Assembly: GCF_009902005.1 (NCBI RefSeq)
Contig: NZ_WUTT01000001.1
Coordinates: 1,950,227 to 2,014,226, forward strand
Source of the DNA: Halomonas alimentaria
Lineage (GTDB): Bacteria > Pseudomonadota > Gammaproteobacteria > Pseudomonadales > Halomonadaceae
DNA: 64,000 bases
Direction of reading: 5' to 3'
Below the pieces are notes generated by a model. It was given only the letters and a program-made list of their open reading frames with translations. It searched no databases and was not told the DNA's origin. Below are positions 10,521 to 19,496 of this stretch, in pieces (within the stretch, counting starts at the first letter, position 1; every line of letters begins with the position of its first letter). Both the position numbers and the translations under genes were made by a program.

Positions 10521-11393
10521 TCAGGCCTTCTCCGGCAGGAATCCGCCCTCCCGCAGCACCTGCGCATACCCCTCGCGAAAGCTGGGATAGCGGAACTGGT
10601 AGCCGCTCTCCAGCAGACGGGCGTTGCTGCAGCGCTTGCTGGCGCGGCGGCGCAGCGGCGACTGGATGGTCTCCGTGGCCTCCACCTTGAGCTGCCTGGC
10701 CAACCAGGCCATGACATCGTGGAGCGGTGCCGGCTCGCAGTCGGTGGCCAGATAGAGCTCCTCTACGCTCTCGCCCTCCAGCACCCGGCCGATCAGGTGG
10801 GCCAGCACCCCGGCGCAGTCGTCGCGGTGGATGCGGTTGGTGTACATGGCGGGGCTCGGCGGGGCGATACGCCCCTCGCCCACCTGACGGATCAGGCGAT
10901 CGCGGCCGGGGCCGTAGATGCCCGAGAAGCGCACCACGCTGCCGGGCAGGGCGTGGTCGAGCAGTGCCCGCTCGGCCTCGCACATCAGCTGGCCCGAGAA
11001 GCCGGTGGGATCGGTGGGGCTCGCCTCGTCCACCGTCTCGCCGTCACGCTGGGCATAGACGCTGGTGGAGGAGACGAAGAAGACATGCCGCGGCGCCTTT
11101 TCGCGCGCGCCGAACTCGGCCAGGGCGGCCGCCAGCCCCTCGGGGTAGGCGGCACGATAGGCGGCCTCCTCGAAGCGGTCGGCGCTGGCCACGTAGACCA
11201 GGATATCGGCGTCGGGCAGCGCGGCCAGGCTGGCCGGGTCGGTAAGGTCGGCGGCGACCGCCTCCAGGCCAGAGTCCCTGAGCGACTCGGCGCTGCGCCG
11301 GGCGCCGATCACGCGCTGGCCTTGTGCCTGGAGGCGTTGGCCCAGCGCCGTGCCGATGTCACCGCAGCCCAGAATCAGTGTGGTTGTCTTCAC
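10521..11393 (-). CDS. NAD(P)-dependent epimerase/dehydratase-like protein (YeeZ type)
   Basis: Extended short-chain dehydrogenase fold, 290 residues. The N-terminus has a Rossmann dinucleotide motif (LILGCGDIGTALGQRL); VSSTSVYAQ and the later FSGIYGPGRDRLI follow the epimerase pattern, but the usual catalytic YxxxK is not obvious (after SGQLMCEAERALL), suggesting an altered activity. Related to E. coli YeeZ, whose substrate is unknown. Convergent with thpR; the next gene, oxyR, is divergent and starts 67 bases away. Confidence 0.75.
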   Translation of the reverse strand: MKTTTLILGCGDIGTALGQRLQAQGQRVIGARRSAESLRDSGLEAVAADLTDPASLAALPDADILVYVASADRFEEAAYRAAYPEGLAAALAEFGAREKAPRHVFFVSSTSVYAQRDGETVDEASPTDPTGFSGQLMCEAERALLDHALPGSVVRFSGIYGPGRDRLIRQVGEGRIAPPSPAMYTNRIHRDDCAGVLAHLIGRVLEGESVEELYLATDCEPAPLHDVMAWLARQLKVEATETIQSPLRRRASKRCSNARLLESGYQFRYPSFREGYAQVLREGGFLPEKA

Positions 11394-11460
11394 CTTTGCC
11401 TCGCCCCCTGATAAAAAGTCCCTATTGGAAATCCACGAGGATGCCGTCCAGGCAACCCAG

Positions 11461-12381
11461 ATGACTCTAACAGAACTCCGCTACATCGTGACACTGGCAC
11501 AGGAACGCCACTTTGGTCGTGCCGCCGAACGCTGCTTCGTCTCCCAGCCGACCCTCTCGGTGGCGGTGAAGAAGCTCGAGGAGGAGCTCGGCGTGCCGCT
11601 CTTCGAGCGTTCCAAGTCCACGGTCCAGGTCACGCCGCTGGGCGAGAAGATCGTCGAGCAGGCCCAGCGGGTGCTGGAGCAGACCAGCGTGATCAAGGAG
11701 CTGGCCTCCGCGGGGCGCGACCAGCTGGCGAGCCCCCTGCGCATCGGCGCCATCTACACCATCGGCCCCTACCTCTTCCCCCACCTGGTGCCGGAACTGG
11801 CGCGCAGTGCCCCGCAGATGCCGCTCTATATCGAGGAGGGCTTCACCGGCAACCTGCGCCGCAAGCTGAGAAGCGGCGAGCTCGACGCCATCATCGTCGC
11901 CCTGCCCTTCACCGAGACCGACGTGCTTACCAAGGCCCTCTACGAGGAGGAGTTCGAGGTGCTGGTGCCGGCGGACCACGCCTGGGCCGGCCGCGACTGC
12001 GTGTACAAGGAGGAGCTGCTCCAGGAGCGCCTGCTGCTGCTCGGAGAGGGCCACTGCTTCCGAGACCAGATCCTCGAGGCCTGTCCGGCGATCAGCCAGA
12101 AGCTCAACAGCCCCCACAACACCCTGACCGCCGAAGGCGGCTCGCTGGAGACCATCCGCCATATGGTGGCCTCCAAGCTCGGTATCACCGTGCTGCCGCA
12201 CTCGGCCATCGGCACCGTCCACTATGAGAGTGGCCTGCTCGCCAGCGTACCCTTCGCGGCCCCCGCCCCGACGCGCACCGTGGCCATCGCCTGGCGCGCC
12301 AGCTTCCCGCGGCCCAAGGCGATCGACGCCATCACCGACGCCGTCGCTCGCTGCCGCCAGGCCGACCCCGCCTCGGCATGA
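11461..12381 (+). CDS. oxyR: hydrogen peroxide-sensing regulator OxyR
   Basis: LysR-type regulator of 306 residues. The N-terminal winged helix begins MTLTELRYIVTLAQERHFGRAAERCFVSQPTLS. Both redox cysteines of E. coli OxyR are present at the same numbers: Cys199 in GEGHCFRDQ and Cys208 in ILEAC, so it should form the activating disulfide on peroxide exposure. The stop overlaps the recG start (ATGA), an arrangement shared with Pseudomonas, where oxyR and recG form an operon. Confidence 0.95.
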   Translation: MTLTELRYIVTLAQERHFGRAAERCFVSQPTLSVAVKKLEEELGVPLFERSKSTVQVTPLGEKIVEQAQRVLEQTSVIKELASAGRDQLASPLRIGAIYTIGPYLFPHLVPELARSAPQMPLYIEEGFTGNLRRKLRSGELDAIIVALPFTETDVLTKALYEEEFEVLVPADHAWAGRDCVYKEELLQERLLLLGEGHCFRDQILEACPAISQKLNSPHNTLTAEGGSLETIRHMVASKLGITVLPHSAIGTVHYESGLLASVPFAAPAPTRTVAIAWRASFPRPKAIDAITDAVARCRQADPASA

Positions 12382-14471
12382 GCGCCGACCAGACGGCTCT
12401 CGACGCGCCGGTCACCTCGCTCAAGGGCGTCGGCGAGGCGCTGGCCCAGAAACTCTCCCGGCTGCGCATCGACAGCGTGGCCGACCTGCTCTTCCACCTG
12501 CCGCTGCGCTACCAGGATCGCACCCGCATCACCCCCATCGGCACCCTGCGCGCCGGCCACGAGGCGGTGGTGGAGGGCGAGGTGGTGGCCGCCGAGGTGG
12601 TGCGCGGCCGCCGGCGCAGCCTGCTGGTGCGCCTCAAGGACGGCAGCGGCATACTCAGCCTGCGCTTCTTCCACTTCTCGCCGGCCCAGCAGCAGCAGTT
12701 CCAGCCCGGCACCTGGGTACGCGGCTTCGGCGAGGCCCGCGCCGGTGCCACCGGACTCGAGCTCTACCACCCCGAGTATCGCCTGCTCAAGGCCGATGCC
12801 CCGCCGGTGGAAGACCACCTCACCCCGATCTACCCCGCCACCGAGGGACTGCACCAGACCCGGCTGCGGGCACTGATCGAGCAGGCCCTGGCGCGCCTCG
12901 ACGCTGCCCCCGAAGCGCTCCCCGACTGGATCACCGAGGATCTGCGCCAACGCTTCCGGCTGCCCGAGCTGCACCGCTGCCTGCACGTGCTCCACCAGCC
13001 ACCGCCGGAGGTCGACCCCGAGCAGCTGGCGAGTGGCCGCCACCCGGCCACCCGCCGCCTGGCGCTGGAGGAGCTGCTCGCCCACCGCCTCAGCCTGCAG
13101 GCGGTACGCCTGCAGATCCAGCAGGATGGTGCCCCGGCCCTGCCCTCGGGGCGTGGCCTGCAGGCGCGCTTCCTGACCCAGCTGCCCTTCTCGCTGACCG
13201 CCGCCCAGCGCCGAGTGCTCGACGAGATCGCCGCCGACCTGGGCCGGGAGGTGCCCATGCTGCGCCTGGTGCAGGGCGACGTGGGCTCCGGCAAGACGGT
13301 GGTGGCCGCCATGGCGGCACTCTCCGCCATCGCCGGCGACTGCCAGGCGGCCATGATGGCCCCAACCGAGATACTCGCCGAGCAGCACTACCGGGCCTTC
13401 AGGGCCTGGTTCGCACCCCTGGGCATCGAGGTGGCGTGGCTGGCCGGCAAGCTCAAGGGCAAGGCGCGCCTGGACACCAAGGCAGCTATCCAGGACGGCC
13501 GCGCGCGCATGGTGGTGGGCACCCACGCGCTCTTCCAGGGCGACGTGCACTTCCAGCGCCTGGGACTGGCGATCGTCGACGAGCAACATCGCTTCGGGGT
13601 CCACCAGCGTTTGGCGCTGCGAGAGAAGGGCGAGGCCGGCGGCCTCACGCCCCACCAGCTGGTGATGACCGCCACCCCCATCCCGCGCACCCTGGCGATG
13701 AGCGCCTACGCCGACCTGGATGTCTCGGTGATCGACGAACTGCCCCCCGGTCGCACCCCGGTGAAGACCGTGGCGATGCCCGACGAGCGGCGTCCCGAGG
13801 TGGTCGAGCGCATCCGCCACGCCTGCACCGAGGGACGCCAGGCCTACTGGGTCTGCACCCTGATCGAGGAGTCCGAGGTGCTGGAGTGCCAGGCCGCCGA
13901 GGCGACCCGGGACGAACTCACCGAGGCACTGCCGGAACTCGCCATCGGCCTGGTCCACGGGCGCATGAAGGCCGCCGAGAAGGCGGAGGTGATGGATGCC
14001 TTCAAGGCCGGGGAGCTGGACCTGCTGGTGGCCACCACGGTGATCGAGGTGGGGGTCGACGTGCCCAACGCCAGCCTGATGATCATCGAGAACCCCGAGC
14101 GGCTGGGGCTCTCCCAGCTGCACCAGTTGCGCGGCCGGGTCGGGCGCGGCGCCACCAACAGCTTCTGCGTGCTGCTCTACCATCCGCCGCTCTCCGCCCA
14201 CTCCAAGGAGCGCCTGGCGGTGATGCGCGAGACCACCGACGGCTTTCGCATCGCCGAGAAGGACCTGGAGCTGCGCGGCCCCGGAGAAGTTCTGGGCACC
14301 CGCCAGACGGGCCTTGCCCAGATGAAGATCGCCGACCTGGAACGCGACGCCGACCTGCTGGACCGCGTCGCCCCCCTGGCCGAGGCGCTGATGGCCACCC
14401 ACCCCGAGGCCAGCCAGCCACTGATTCGCCGCTGGCTGGGCGAAGAGGCCGGCCGCTACGGACAGGTGTGA
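12378..14471 (+). CDS. recG: ATP-dependent DNA helicase RecG
   Basis: Branch-migrating helicase that reverses stalled forks and processes Holliday junctions, 697 residues. The N-terminal wedge domain (LKGVGEALAQKL, LLFHLPLRYQDRT) precedes a superfamily 2 motor: QGDVGSGKTVVA (Walker A), APTEILAEQHY, VGTHALFQ, DEQHRFGVHQR (DEQH box), MTATPIPRTLA, and motif VI HQLRGRVGRG. Translationally coupled to oxyR through a 4-base overlap. Confidence 0.97.
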   Translation: MSADQTALDAPVTSLKGVGEALAQKLSRLRIDSVADLLFHLPLRYQDRTRITPIGTLRAGHEAVVEGEVVAAEVVRGRRRSLLVRLKDGSGILSLRFFHFSPAQQQQFQPGTWVRGFGEARAGATGLELYHPEYRLLKADAPPVEDHLTPIYPATEGLHQTRLRALIEQALARLDAAPEALPDWITEDLRQRFRLPELHRCLHVLHQPPPEVDPEQLASGRHPATRRLALEELLAHRLSLQAVRLQIQQDGAPALPSGRGLQARFLTQLPFSLTAAQRRVLDEIAADLGREVPMLRLVQGDVGSGKTVVAAMAALSAIAGDCQAAMMAPTEILAEQHYRAFRAWFAPLGIEVAWLAGKLKGKARLDTKAAIQDGRARMVVGTHALFQGDVHFQRLGLAIVDEQHRFGVHQRLALREKGEAGGLTPHQLVMTATPIPRTLAMSAYADLDVSVIDELPPGRTPVKTVAMPDERRPEVVERIRHACTEGRQAYWVCTLIEESEVLECQAAEATRDELTEALPELAIGLVHGRMKAAEKAEVMDAFKAGELDLLVATTVIEVGVDVPNASLMIIENPERLGLSQLHQLRGRVGRGATNSFCVLLYHPPLSAHSKERLAVMRETTDGFRIAEKDLELRGPGEVLGTRQTGLAQMKIADLERDADLLDRVAPLAEALMATHPEASQPLIRRWLGEEAGRYGQV

Positions 14472-14496
14472 CGGTCGCAAGCCCGCAAGATCCCGG

Positions 14497-16620
14497 TCAA
14501 GGCTGATCCTCGATCAGCCTTGCCGAGGCTTCCCGCAGCGGCGCCAGCTGATGACCGATCAGCTCAAGCTGAGCCCCCAGCAGAGAGTCCGGCGCCGCCT
14601 CGCTCACCTCCAGGGAGGCATGCGGATCGATCGGTTCCCGCCGCTCCAGCGCCCGGGCCAGGCCGTCCAGTTCGGCGAGGACCGCCTCGGCCAGCGCACT
14701 CTCCGCCGGTGTCACGCCGCGACTCTCGCCGCGATGGGCGCCCAGCGCGGAAAGATAGTTGAGCAGGGTGTGGGCGTGGAGCTGGAAGGGCAGCCCGCGG
14801 TCGACGTCGCGGCGGAAGGGACCTGGCTCCTGCTGCACATTGGCCAGCATCGCGGCGAGCTCCGCATCGGCGTTGTGGGCATTGCGGCGAGCCAGGCGAT
14901 AGGCCAGGTCGTCGCGCTTGCCGCTGGCATACTGCTCGACCAGCGCCGCCAGATAGTCGCGCCCCGCCGCCAGGGTGGCGGCTGCCTGACGATGCAGCCG
15001 CCTGCCCTGCCAGTCGGGCAGGATCGTCAGCACGGCAAGCCCGGCGATGCCGGCGCCCAGCAGGGTATCCATCAGCCGCGGCCAGATCAGCCCGAAACCA
15101 TCCCCCACCTGGTTGAAGCAGCTCAGCACCATCAGGGTGATCGCCCCCGTGGCCAGGGTGTAGTGGCGCCCGCGCAGGGCGAAGAACGCGACCCCGGCGA
15201 CCACCGCGATCCCCGCCTGGAGCGCCGGCGACGGGAACAGGCTGATCAGCGCCCAGCCCACCACCAGCCCCAGCACCGTGCCCAGGATGCGCTGCCAAAG
15301 GAAGCGCCGAGTGGCGCCGAAGCTGGGCCGGCAGACGAACAGGCTGGTCAGCAGGATCCAGTAGCCCTGGGTGGGATGGATCAGGTGCAGGACCGCATAG
15401 CCAGCGACCAGGGTGGCAGCCAGGCGCACGGCGTGACGGAACACCGGCGAGCGCGGGGTCAGCTGGGCCTGAAGGCGTTCGACCACGTCACCCAGGCCCC
15501 GGGGGGTGCGGTCATGGAGTGCATCATCGTCCCCCTCGCCGAGCTCCGGATGGCGCGCGCCGGCCAGGGCTCGCTCCAGGGTCGCCAGATTATCGGCCAC
15601 GGCCCCCAGGGGGGGCAGCAGCGGCTGGCTCTCGTCGGATATCGTCCCCCGCAGGTGCACCAGGGAGGCCTCCAGGTCGACCAGTGCCTGCTCGCTGGGG
15701 GCCAGGTCGAAGGAGCGCTTGAGCAGCAGGCCCCGGGCCAGGGTCCGGCACGCCTCGCCCTGGGCCTGGAGCACCCGCTGGACGCGGAACAGCACGTCGT
15801 GATGGAAGAAGGCCTCGGCCAGCTCGGCATAGGGGGAGTGGGAGGAACTGGCCCGCTCGTGGATATCCTGGGCGATGAAGTAGAGACGCAGGTAGCGCGC
15901 CAACCGCGGCGAGGCGCGCTGCCCCTCCAGGCGACGAAAGAGGCGCTCCTTGGCGTCGTTGAGGGCCTCCACCACCCGGCCGTTCTGGCGCGCCAGCGCC
16001 AGGCGCCGACCCTCCACATCCAGCCCGCGCAACGGCTCGAAGAGCGCTGCCTTGAGTCCGAGGTAGCGGGCCAGCTCGCGGTAGACCCTCGCCATGGCCA
16101 GCTGCAGCGGCTGACGCGAGAAGAGCGCACACCACGCCACGGAGATCACGCCATACCAGGCGGCACCCGCCACCAGCAGCGCCGGCTCACGCCACAGTTC
16201 GCCCAGCGCCGGGCTGCCGCGCTGCTCGAGGCTGATCAGGGTGTAGATGGTCAGGATCAGGGTGGCATTGGCGATGGTCGCGTAGCGCTGGCTGACCGCG
16301 CCGAGCATGGTCATGCCAAAGGCCGCCAGGCCCAGGGTCACCACCAGGGGCCAGGGGTGGGCGAAGAGCAGCTCCATCGCCAGGGAGGCCAGCGCAAAGC
16401 AGACCAGGGTGACCAGCAGGGCGGCAAGCCGGCCGGACCACTCATCATCGGTCTCGGCCAGGGCACTGGCGATGGCACCCAGGAACAGCGGAATCAGGCT
16501 GGCCATGTCGCCGCGCCACCAGCACAGCAGCGTGATACCGGCCAGGGCGATGAAGACCCGCAGGCTGTAAGCGGCAGGCTCGAGGGTCCAGAAGCGGCGC
16601 AGGACCAGGGTGGGGGACAT
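14497..16620 (-). CDS. FUSC/YccS-family inner membrane protein
   Basis: Predicted membrane protein of 707 residues with two blocks of transmembrane helices (about residues 15-180 and 385-510) separated by a long cytoplasmic helical domain, the YccS/YhfK layout related to aromatic-acid exporters and fusaric acid resistance proteins. Blocks such as FVCRPSFGATRRFLWQRILGTVLG match the conserved second membrane module. Substrate unknown. The ATG at 16620 was preferred over an upstream one at 16713 because the latter would overlap the next gene and add a Cys-rich, non-conserved tail. Confidence 0.85.
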   Translation of the reverse strand: MSPTLVLRRFWTLEPAAYSLRVFIALAGITLLCWWRGDMASLIPLFLGAIASALAETDDEWSGRLAALLVTLVCFALASLAMELLFAHPWPLVVTLGLAAFGMTMLGAVSQRYATIANATLILTIYTLISLEQRGSPALGELWREPALLVAGAAWYGVISVAWCALFSRQPLQLAMARVYRELARYLGLKAALFEPLRGLDVEGRRLALARQNGRVVEALNDAKERLFRRLEGQRASPRLARYLRLYFIAQDIHERASSSHSPYAELAEAFFHHDVLFRVQRVLQAQGEACRTLARGLLLKRSFDLAPSEQALVDLEASLVHLRGTISDESQPLLPPLGAVADNLATLERALAGARHPELGEGDDDALHDRTPRGLGDVVERLQAQLTPRSPVFRHAVRLAATLVAGYAVLHLIHPTQGYWILLTSLFVCRPSFGATRRFLWQRILGTVLGLVVGWALISLFPSPALQAGIAVVAGVAFFALRGRHYTLATGAITLMVLSCFNQVGDGFGLIWPRLMDTLLGAGIAGLAVLTILPDWQGRRLHRQAAATLAAGRDYLAALVEQYASGKRDDLAYRLARRNAHNADAELAAMLANVQQEPGPFRRDVDRGLPFQLHAHTLLNYLSALGAHRGESRGVTPAESALAEAVLAELDGLARALERREPIDPHASLEVSEAAPDSLLGAQLELIGHQLAPLREASARLIEDQP
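14499..14521. terminator. hairpin between convergent recG and yccS-like gene
   Basis: Perfect 10-bp stem AAGGCTGATC (14499-14508), loop CTC, GATCAGCCTT (14512-14521). It overlaps the last codons of the minus-strand FUSC gene and lies 27 bases after the recG stop. No T-tract follows, so its terminator role is only suggested by its location. Confidence 0.45.
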
Positions 16621-16642
16621 GGCGGGCACGGATCTCCCGCGG

Positions 16643-16999
16643 TCAGAGGTGGCGCAGCAGCTTCTGCAGACGCTGGAGATCGGCGGCGTCGCCGACCAGG
16701 CGCACGCGCCCATCCATCATGCCGTCGAGGAAGACCTGCTGGGTCGGCTTGCGCAGCACCTCGAGCGCGGTGGCCGCGTCCTCGAAGCGCAGCTCCAGGT
16801 CGAGGTCCACGGGCAGGCCGCGGCCATGCTCGATGCCGCGGGGCGACATGCGATAGTGGCGGGCGATGGAGAGGTCCTCGGTGGCCACCCCCCAGTCGAG
16901 GCCGCGCATCTCGCCGAGCAGCTCGCGGAAGCGGGGCTTGCGACGCAGGGCGCGGGTGAGCAGCCAGCCCAGCACCCAGAGCATCAGTTTCAACTTCAT
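16643..16999 (-). CDS. small protein, possible SCP2-like lipid-binding fold
   Basis: Protein of 118 residues with a hydrophobic N-terminus (MKLKLMLWVLGWLLTRAL), then a compact alpha/beta region. Phrases such as DLELRFEDAATALEVL, QQVFLDGMMDGRVRLVGDAADLQRLQKLL resemble the SCP2 sterol-carrier-like domain, in which a small beta sheet and C-terminal helices enclose a lipid tunnel. That match is from memory and weak. It lies 22 bases upstream of the FUSC gene on the same strand, so the two may be co-expressed. Confidence 0.55.
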   Translation of the reverse strand: MKLKLMLWVLGWLLTRALRRKPRFRELLGEMRGLDWGVATEDLSIARHYRMSPRGIEHGRGLPVDLDLELRFEDAATALEVLRKPTQQVFLDGMMDGRVRLVGDAADLQRLQKLLRHL

Positions 17000-17086
17000 G
17001 TCATCACCACCGGATCCCTGGAGGGTGGAAACGAAGACGCCTGGCGCCGGAACCTGGCCAGGCGTCCCGGGGTTACCTTCCCGGAG

Positions 17087-17362
17087 TTACTTGGCCACGG
17101 CGTCCTTGAGCCCCTTGCCCGGCTTGAAGGCTACCGTCTTGCTGGCCGGAATGGTCAGCGGCTGGCCGGTCTGGGGGTTCTTGCCGGTGCGCGCGGCGCG
17201 CTCGCGCACGGCAAAGGTGCCGAAGCCGATCAGTGAGACATCCTGTCCCTGGGAGACACTCCCGGTGATCTCGTCGAGGATGACATTGAGGACCTGGCTC
17301 GCCTTGTCCTTCGACAGGTCGGCACGCTCGGCAATCGCCGCCGCGAGTTCTGGCTTACGCAT
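17087..17362 (-). CDS. HU-family nucleoid DNA-binding protein
   Basis: Basic DNA-bending protein of 91 residues. The start RKPELAAAIAERADLSKDKA and the DNA-wrapping arm FGTFAVRERAARTGKNPQTGQPL are standard HU sequence; alternate names would be HupB-like or PA-type HU. AGGAGG lies 5 bases before the ATG. Monocistronic; homologous HU gene is beside the rubredoxin reductase in Pseudomonas as well. Confidence 0.95.
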   Translation of the reverse strand: MRKPELAAAIAERADLSKDKASQVLNVILDEITGSVSQGQDVSLIGFGTFAVRERAARTGKNPQTGQPLTIPASKTVAFKPGKGLKDAVAK

Positions 17363-17433
17363 ACAACCCTCCTGGTGTGGCACTGGATCCCGGCGCATCG
17401 CACGGGATGTTGTTGTCATGGCAGACGGCGCTC

Positions 17434-17474
17434 GCCGTTCACCCGGTAACGTCACCGGGCGACGGGCGAACGGC
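17434..17474. other. inverted repeat upstream of HU gene
   Basis: GCCGTTC (17434-17440) pairs with GAACGGC (17468-17474) and inside it CCCGGT (17442-17447) pairs with ACCGGG (17454-17459). It lies between the rubredoxin reductase stop and the HU start, and could end the reductase transcript, but no T-run follows. Confidence 0.4.
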
Positions 17475-17520
17475 GTCGAAAGGTACGCTGCGGCGACCGC
17501 CACGGGTCGCCATCGCCGGT

Positions 17521-18681
17521 CTAGCCTAGCAACGCCGGCGCAGCCCGCGCCAGTTCGACTTTCCGACGCACGCAGGCGCCTGTCAACGCAAATCCGATCA
17601 AACGTCCGTCCTCGGCCTCGGCCAGGGCAGTGAGATCCCCCGCCTCCCCTTCGATCCGCCAGCGTGCCGGGGCACACATGGGCGGCAGCGCCACCACCGG
17701 CAGCAGCGGCGTCTTGACCAGCACCGGCCAGGCGCCGTAGCGCACCGGGGTGGGTGTGCCGGTCAGGGTGTGGGCCAGGGCCCGAGCGGAGGCCTGGAGC
17801 GGCTGCACGTACATGGCGTTGACCCCCTCGACGCAGGCCACATCGCCCAGCGCATAGACATCCGCCGCCGAGGTGGCGAGGGTCCGATCGGTGTGGATTC
17901 CCGCGGCGCTGACCGCGAGGCCCGCCGCCTCGGCCAGCGCCGTGCGGGGCGACAGGCCGGTGGCCAACAGGATCAGGTCGGCCACCACGGCAGTGCCGTC
18001 CTCGAGACATACCAACGCATCGCCGCCCTCGGCCTGGAGTCCCACGACACCCGCGCCCAGGTGCAGGCCCATGCCGGCATCCCGGAAGGCCTCGCCCAGC
18101 GCACGCCCCAGCGGCTCGGGAAGCAGGCGCGGCAGCGGCGCGGCCTCCGGTGCCACCAGGCTCACCCGGTGGCCGCCGGCCAGCAGGTCGTTGGCGAACT
18201 CGCAGCCCACCAGGCCGGCACCCACGATGGCCACCCGGGCCGGCCGGCCCAGGTCGCTCACTGCGGCGTGGAAGGCGCGGTAATCGTCCAGGTCGTTGAC
18301 CGTCATCACCCGTCCGGCCAGGGCCTCGGGCACGTCGAAGGGGGTGACCGGTGCCGCCCCGGCGGCCAGCACCAGCTCCCCGTAGTCCAGCCGCTCCTCG
18401 CCGATGCGCAGGGTATGGGCCCGGGTGTCGATGGCCTCGACCCGGGTATGGGTTCGCACCACCGCGTTCAGGGACTCGGCGATCGCCAGGGCGCTGCGGG
18501 CGGCAAGCCGCTCGGGCGGCAGCCCCTTGGCGAAGCCGGTGGAGAGCAGCGGCTTGGAGTAGTCGTCGCCGCTGTCGGCGGTGATCAGGGTCACCGGTCG
18601 CTCGGTGTCAAGGGCGCGCAGCTGGCGCAACAGGCCGAGACCCGCCATGCCGCTGCCGAGGATGGTCAAGGGGGCGCTCAT
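17521..18681 (-). CDS. FAD-dependent NAD(P)H-rubredoxin reductase
   Basis: Pyridine nucleotide-disulfide oxidoreductase of 386 residues. FAD-binding GSGMAGLGLLRQL at the N-terminus, central NAD-binding VGAGLVGCEFANDL, and C-terminal FAD site VYALGDVACVEG are clear. The YSKPLLSTGFAKG and YVQPLQASARALA blocks match rubredoxin-NAD+ reductases of Pseudomonas. The enzyme would pass electrons from NADH to rubredoxin. AGGAGACCC precedes the ATG. In Pseudomonas rubredoxin genes adjoin it; none is present here. Confidence 0.88.
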   Translation of the reverse strand: MSAPLTILGSGMAGLGLLRQLRALDTERPVTLITADSGDDYSKPLLSTGFAKGLPPERLAARSALAIAESLNAVVRTHTRVEAIDTRAHTLRIGEERLDYGELVLAAGAAPVTPFDVPEALAGRVMTVNDLDDYRAFHAAVSDLGRPARVAIVGAGLVGCEFANDLLAGGHRVSLVAPEAAPLPRLLPEPLGRALGEAFRDAGMGLHLGAGVVGLQAEGGDALVCLEDGTAVVADLILLATGLSPRTALAEAAGLAVSAAGIHTDRTLATSAADVYALGDVACVEGVNAMYVQPLQASARALAHTLTGTPTPVRYGAWPVLVKTPLLPVVALPPMCAPARWRIEGEAGDLTALAEAEDGRLIGFALTGACVRRKVELARAAPALLG

Positions 18682-18739
18682 GGGTCTCCTCGTCGAGGAA
18701 GGGGGATGGTGGCGCATGGTACACTACCCGGCCCCAAGG

Positions 18740-19306
18740 ATGGACACGGAGCCCGTGGTGCCCGATTCCACACGTCACGCCCTGCCCGGTCCGGTGCGCT
18801 GGCTGCCGCTGGCCGCGGCGCGGCCCGCCATGAGCCCCGCCTGGCGGCGCTGGGTCGGCTCCCGAGATTCTCTGACCCTGCGACTCACCGAGGCCGGTCG
18901 GCCGCGCCCCTTCCAGGTCCAGCTGCTCGACCAGCGTACCGGAACCCCGCGGCGCGACGAGGCCCAGGCCCTCGCCCTGCCACCGGGACGCCAGGCCTGG
19001 CTGCGCGAGGTCGCACTGTGCCTGGGCGAATCACCCTGGGTGGTGGCGCGTTCGGTGGCCCCCCTTGAGGGGCTGCCCGCCCATGACCTGGAGCATCTCG
19101 GCGAACGCTCCCTGGGCAGCTGGCTGTTCCGCCAGCCGGACCTCGAGCGCGGAGAGATCGAGGTGACCCGCGCCCCTGCCGGCTTCCACCCAGACCGCGG
19201 GCCCTGGGGGCGCCGCTCGGTGTTTCGCCACGGCGACTTCCGCGTGCTGGTGCAGGAATGGTTCCTCGACGCCATGGCGGATGACCTCGGCCTGCCTTCG
19301 CGCTAG
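18740..19306 (+). CDS. ubiC: chorismate pyruvate-lyase
   Basis: Cleaves chorismate to 4-hydroxybenzoate and pyruvate, the first step of ubiquinone synthesis. The 188 residues share with UbiC the [19 protein letters not shown] block, LGSWLFRQP, the WGRRS loop and a C-terminal glutamate in [12 protein letters not shown] at 18740 is preceded by AAGG only; a GTG at 18755 after GGAG is an alternative. TACACT at 18720-18725 could be the -10 element. UbiA, the next enzyme, follows after a 190-base gap containing a repeat element. Confidence 0.88.
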   Translation: MDTEPVVPDSTRHALPGPVRWLPLAAARPAMSPAWRRWVGSRDSLTLRLTEAGRPRPFQVQLLDQRTGTPRRDEAQALALPPGRQAWLREVALCLGESPWVVARSVAPLEGLPAHDLEHLGERSLGSWLFRQPDLERGEIEVTRAPAGFHPDRGPWGRRSVFRHGDFRVLVQEWFLDAMADDLGLPSR

Positions 19307-19328
19307 GCTCTGGGATTCCCGATGCCCA

Positions 19329-19440
19329 GGGGCGCCGGGGATACGCCGAAGAGGAGGTCCTACGCCAGGGAAGGCGTCGGTAGCGCCCAGGGAAGGGTTC
19401 ACAGCGCCTCCGGAAGGCCGGCCCCGCTCGAAGGCGTATC
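19329..19440 (+). repeat. dispersed intergenic repeat, copy A
   Basis: A 112-bp element starting 22 bases after the ubiC stop. It shares about 85 bases of near-identical sequence with the element at 39955-40050 (reverse strand). End arms GATACGCC (19340-19347) and GGCGTATC (19433-19440) are complementary; an inner hairpin is ACGCC (19362-19366)/GGCGT (19373-19377). Compared with copy B the outer arms differ but stay complementary, which points to a conserved folded RNA or DNA structure. No protein function is likely. Confidence 0.8.
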
Positions 19441-19496
19441 ACCGGAACAGCCCAGTCAGCGCATCCCCCCACTCCACAACCCACCGCGAGGTAGAG

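Noticed and set aside
12222..14506. Open frames of 750-760 codons over recG in other frames
   Set aside because: RecG motifs are all in the 12378-14471 frame; the others are Pro/Arg/Gly-rich or Gln/His-rich shadows due to GC content.
19031..19402. Recurrent peptide [18 protein letters not shown] encoded at both repeat copies
   Set aside because: It arises only because the DNA repeat is open in that frame; no start, ribosome site or independent conservation, and the structure of the repeat explains it.
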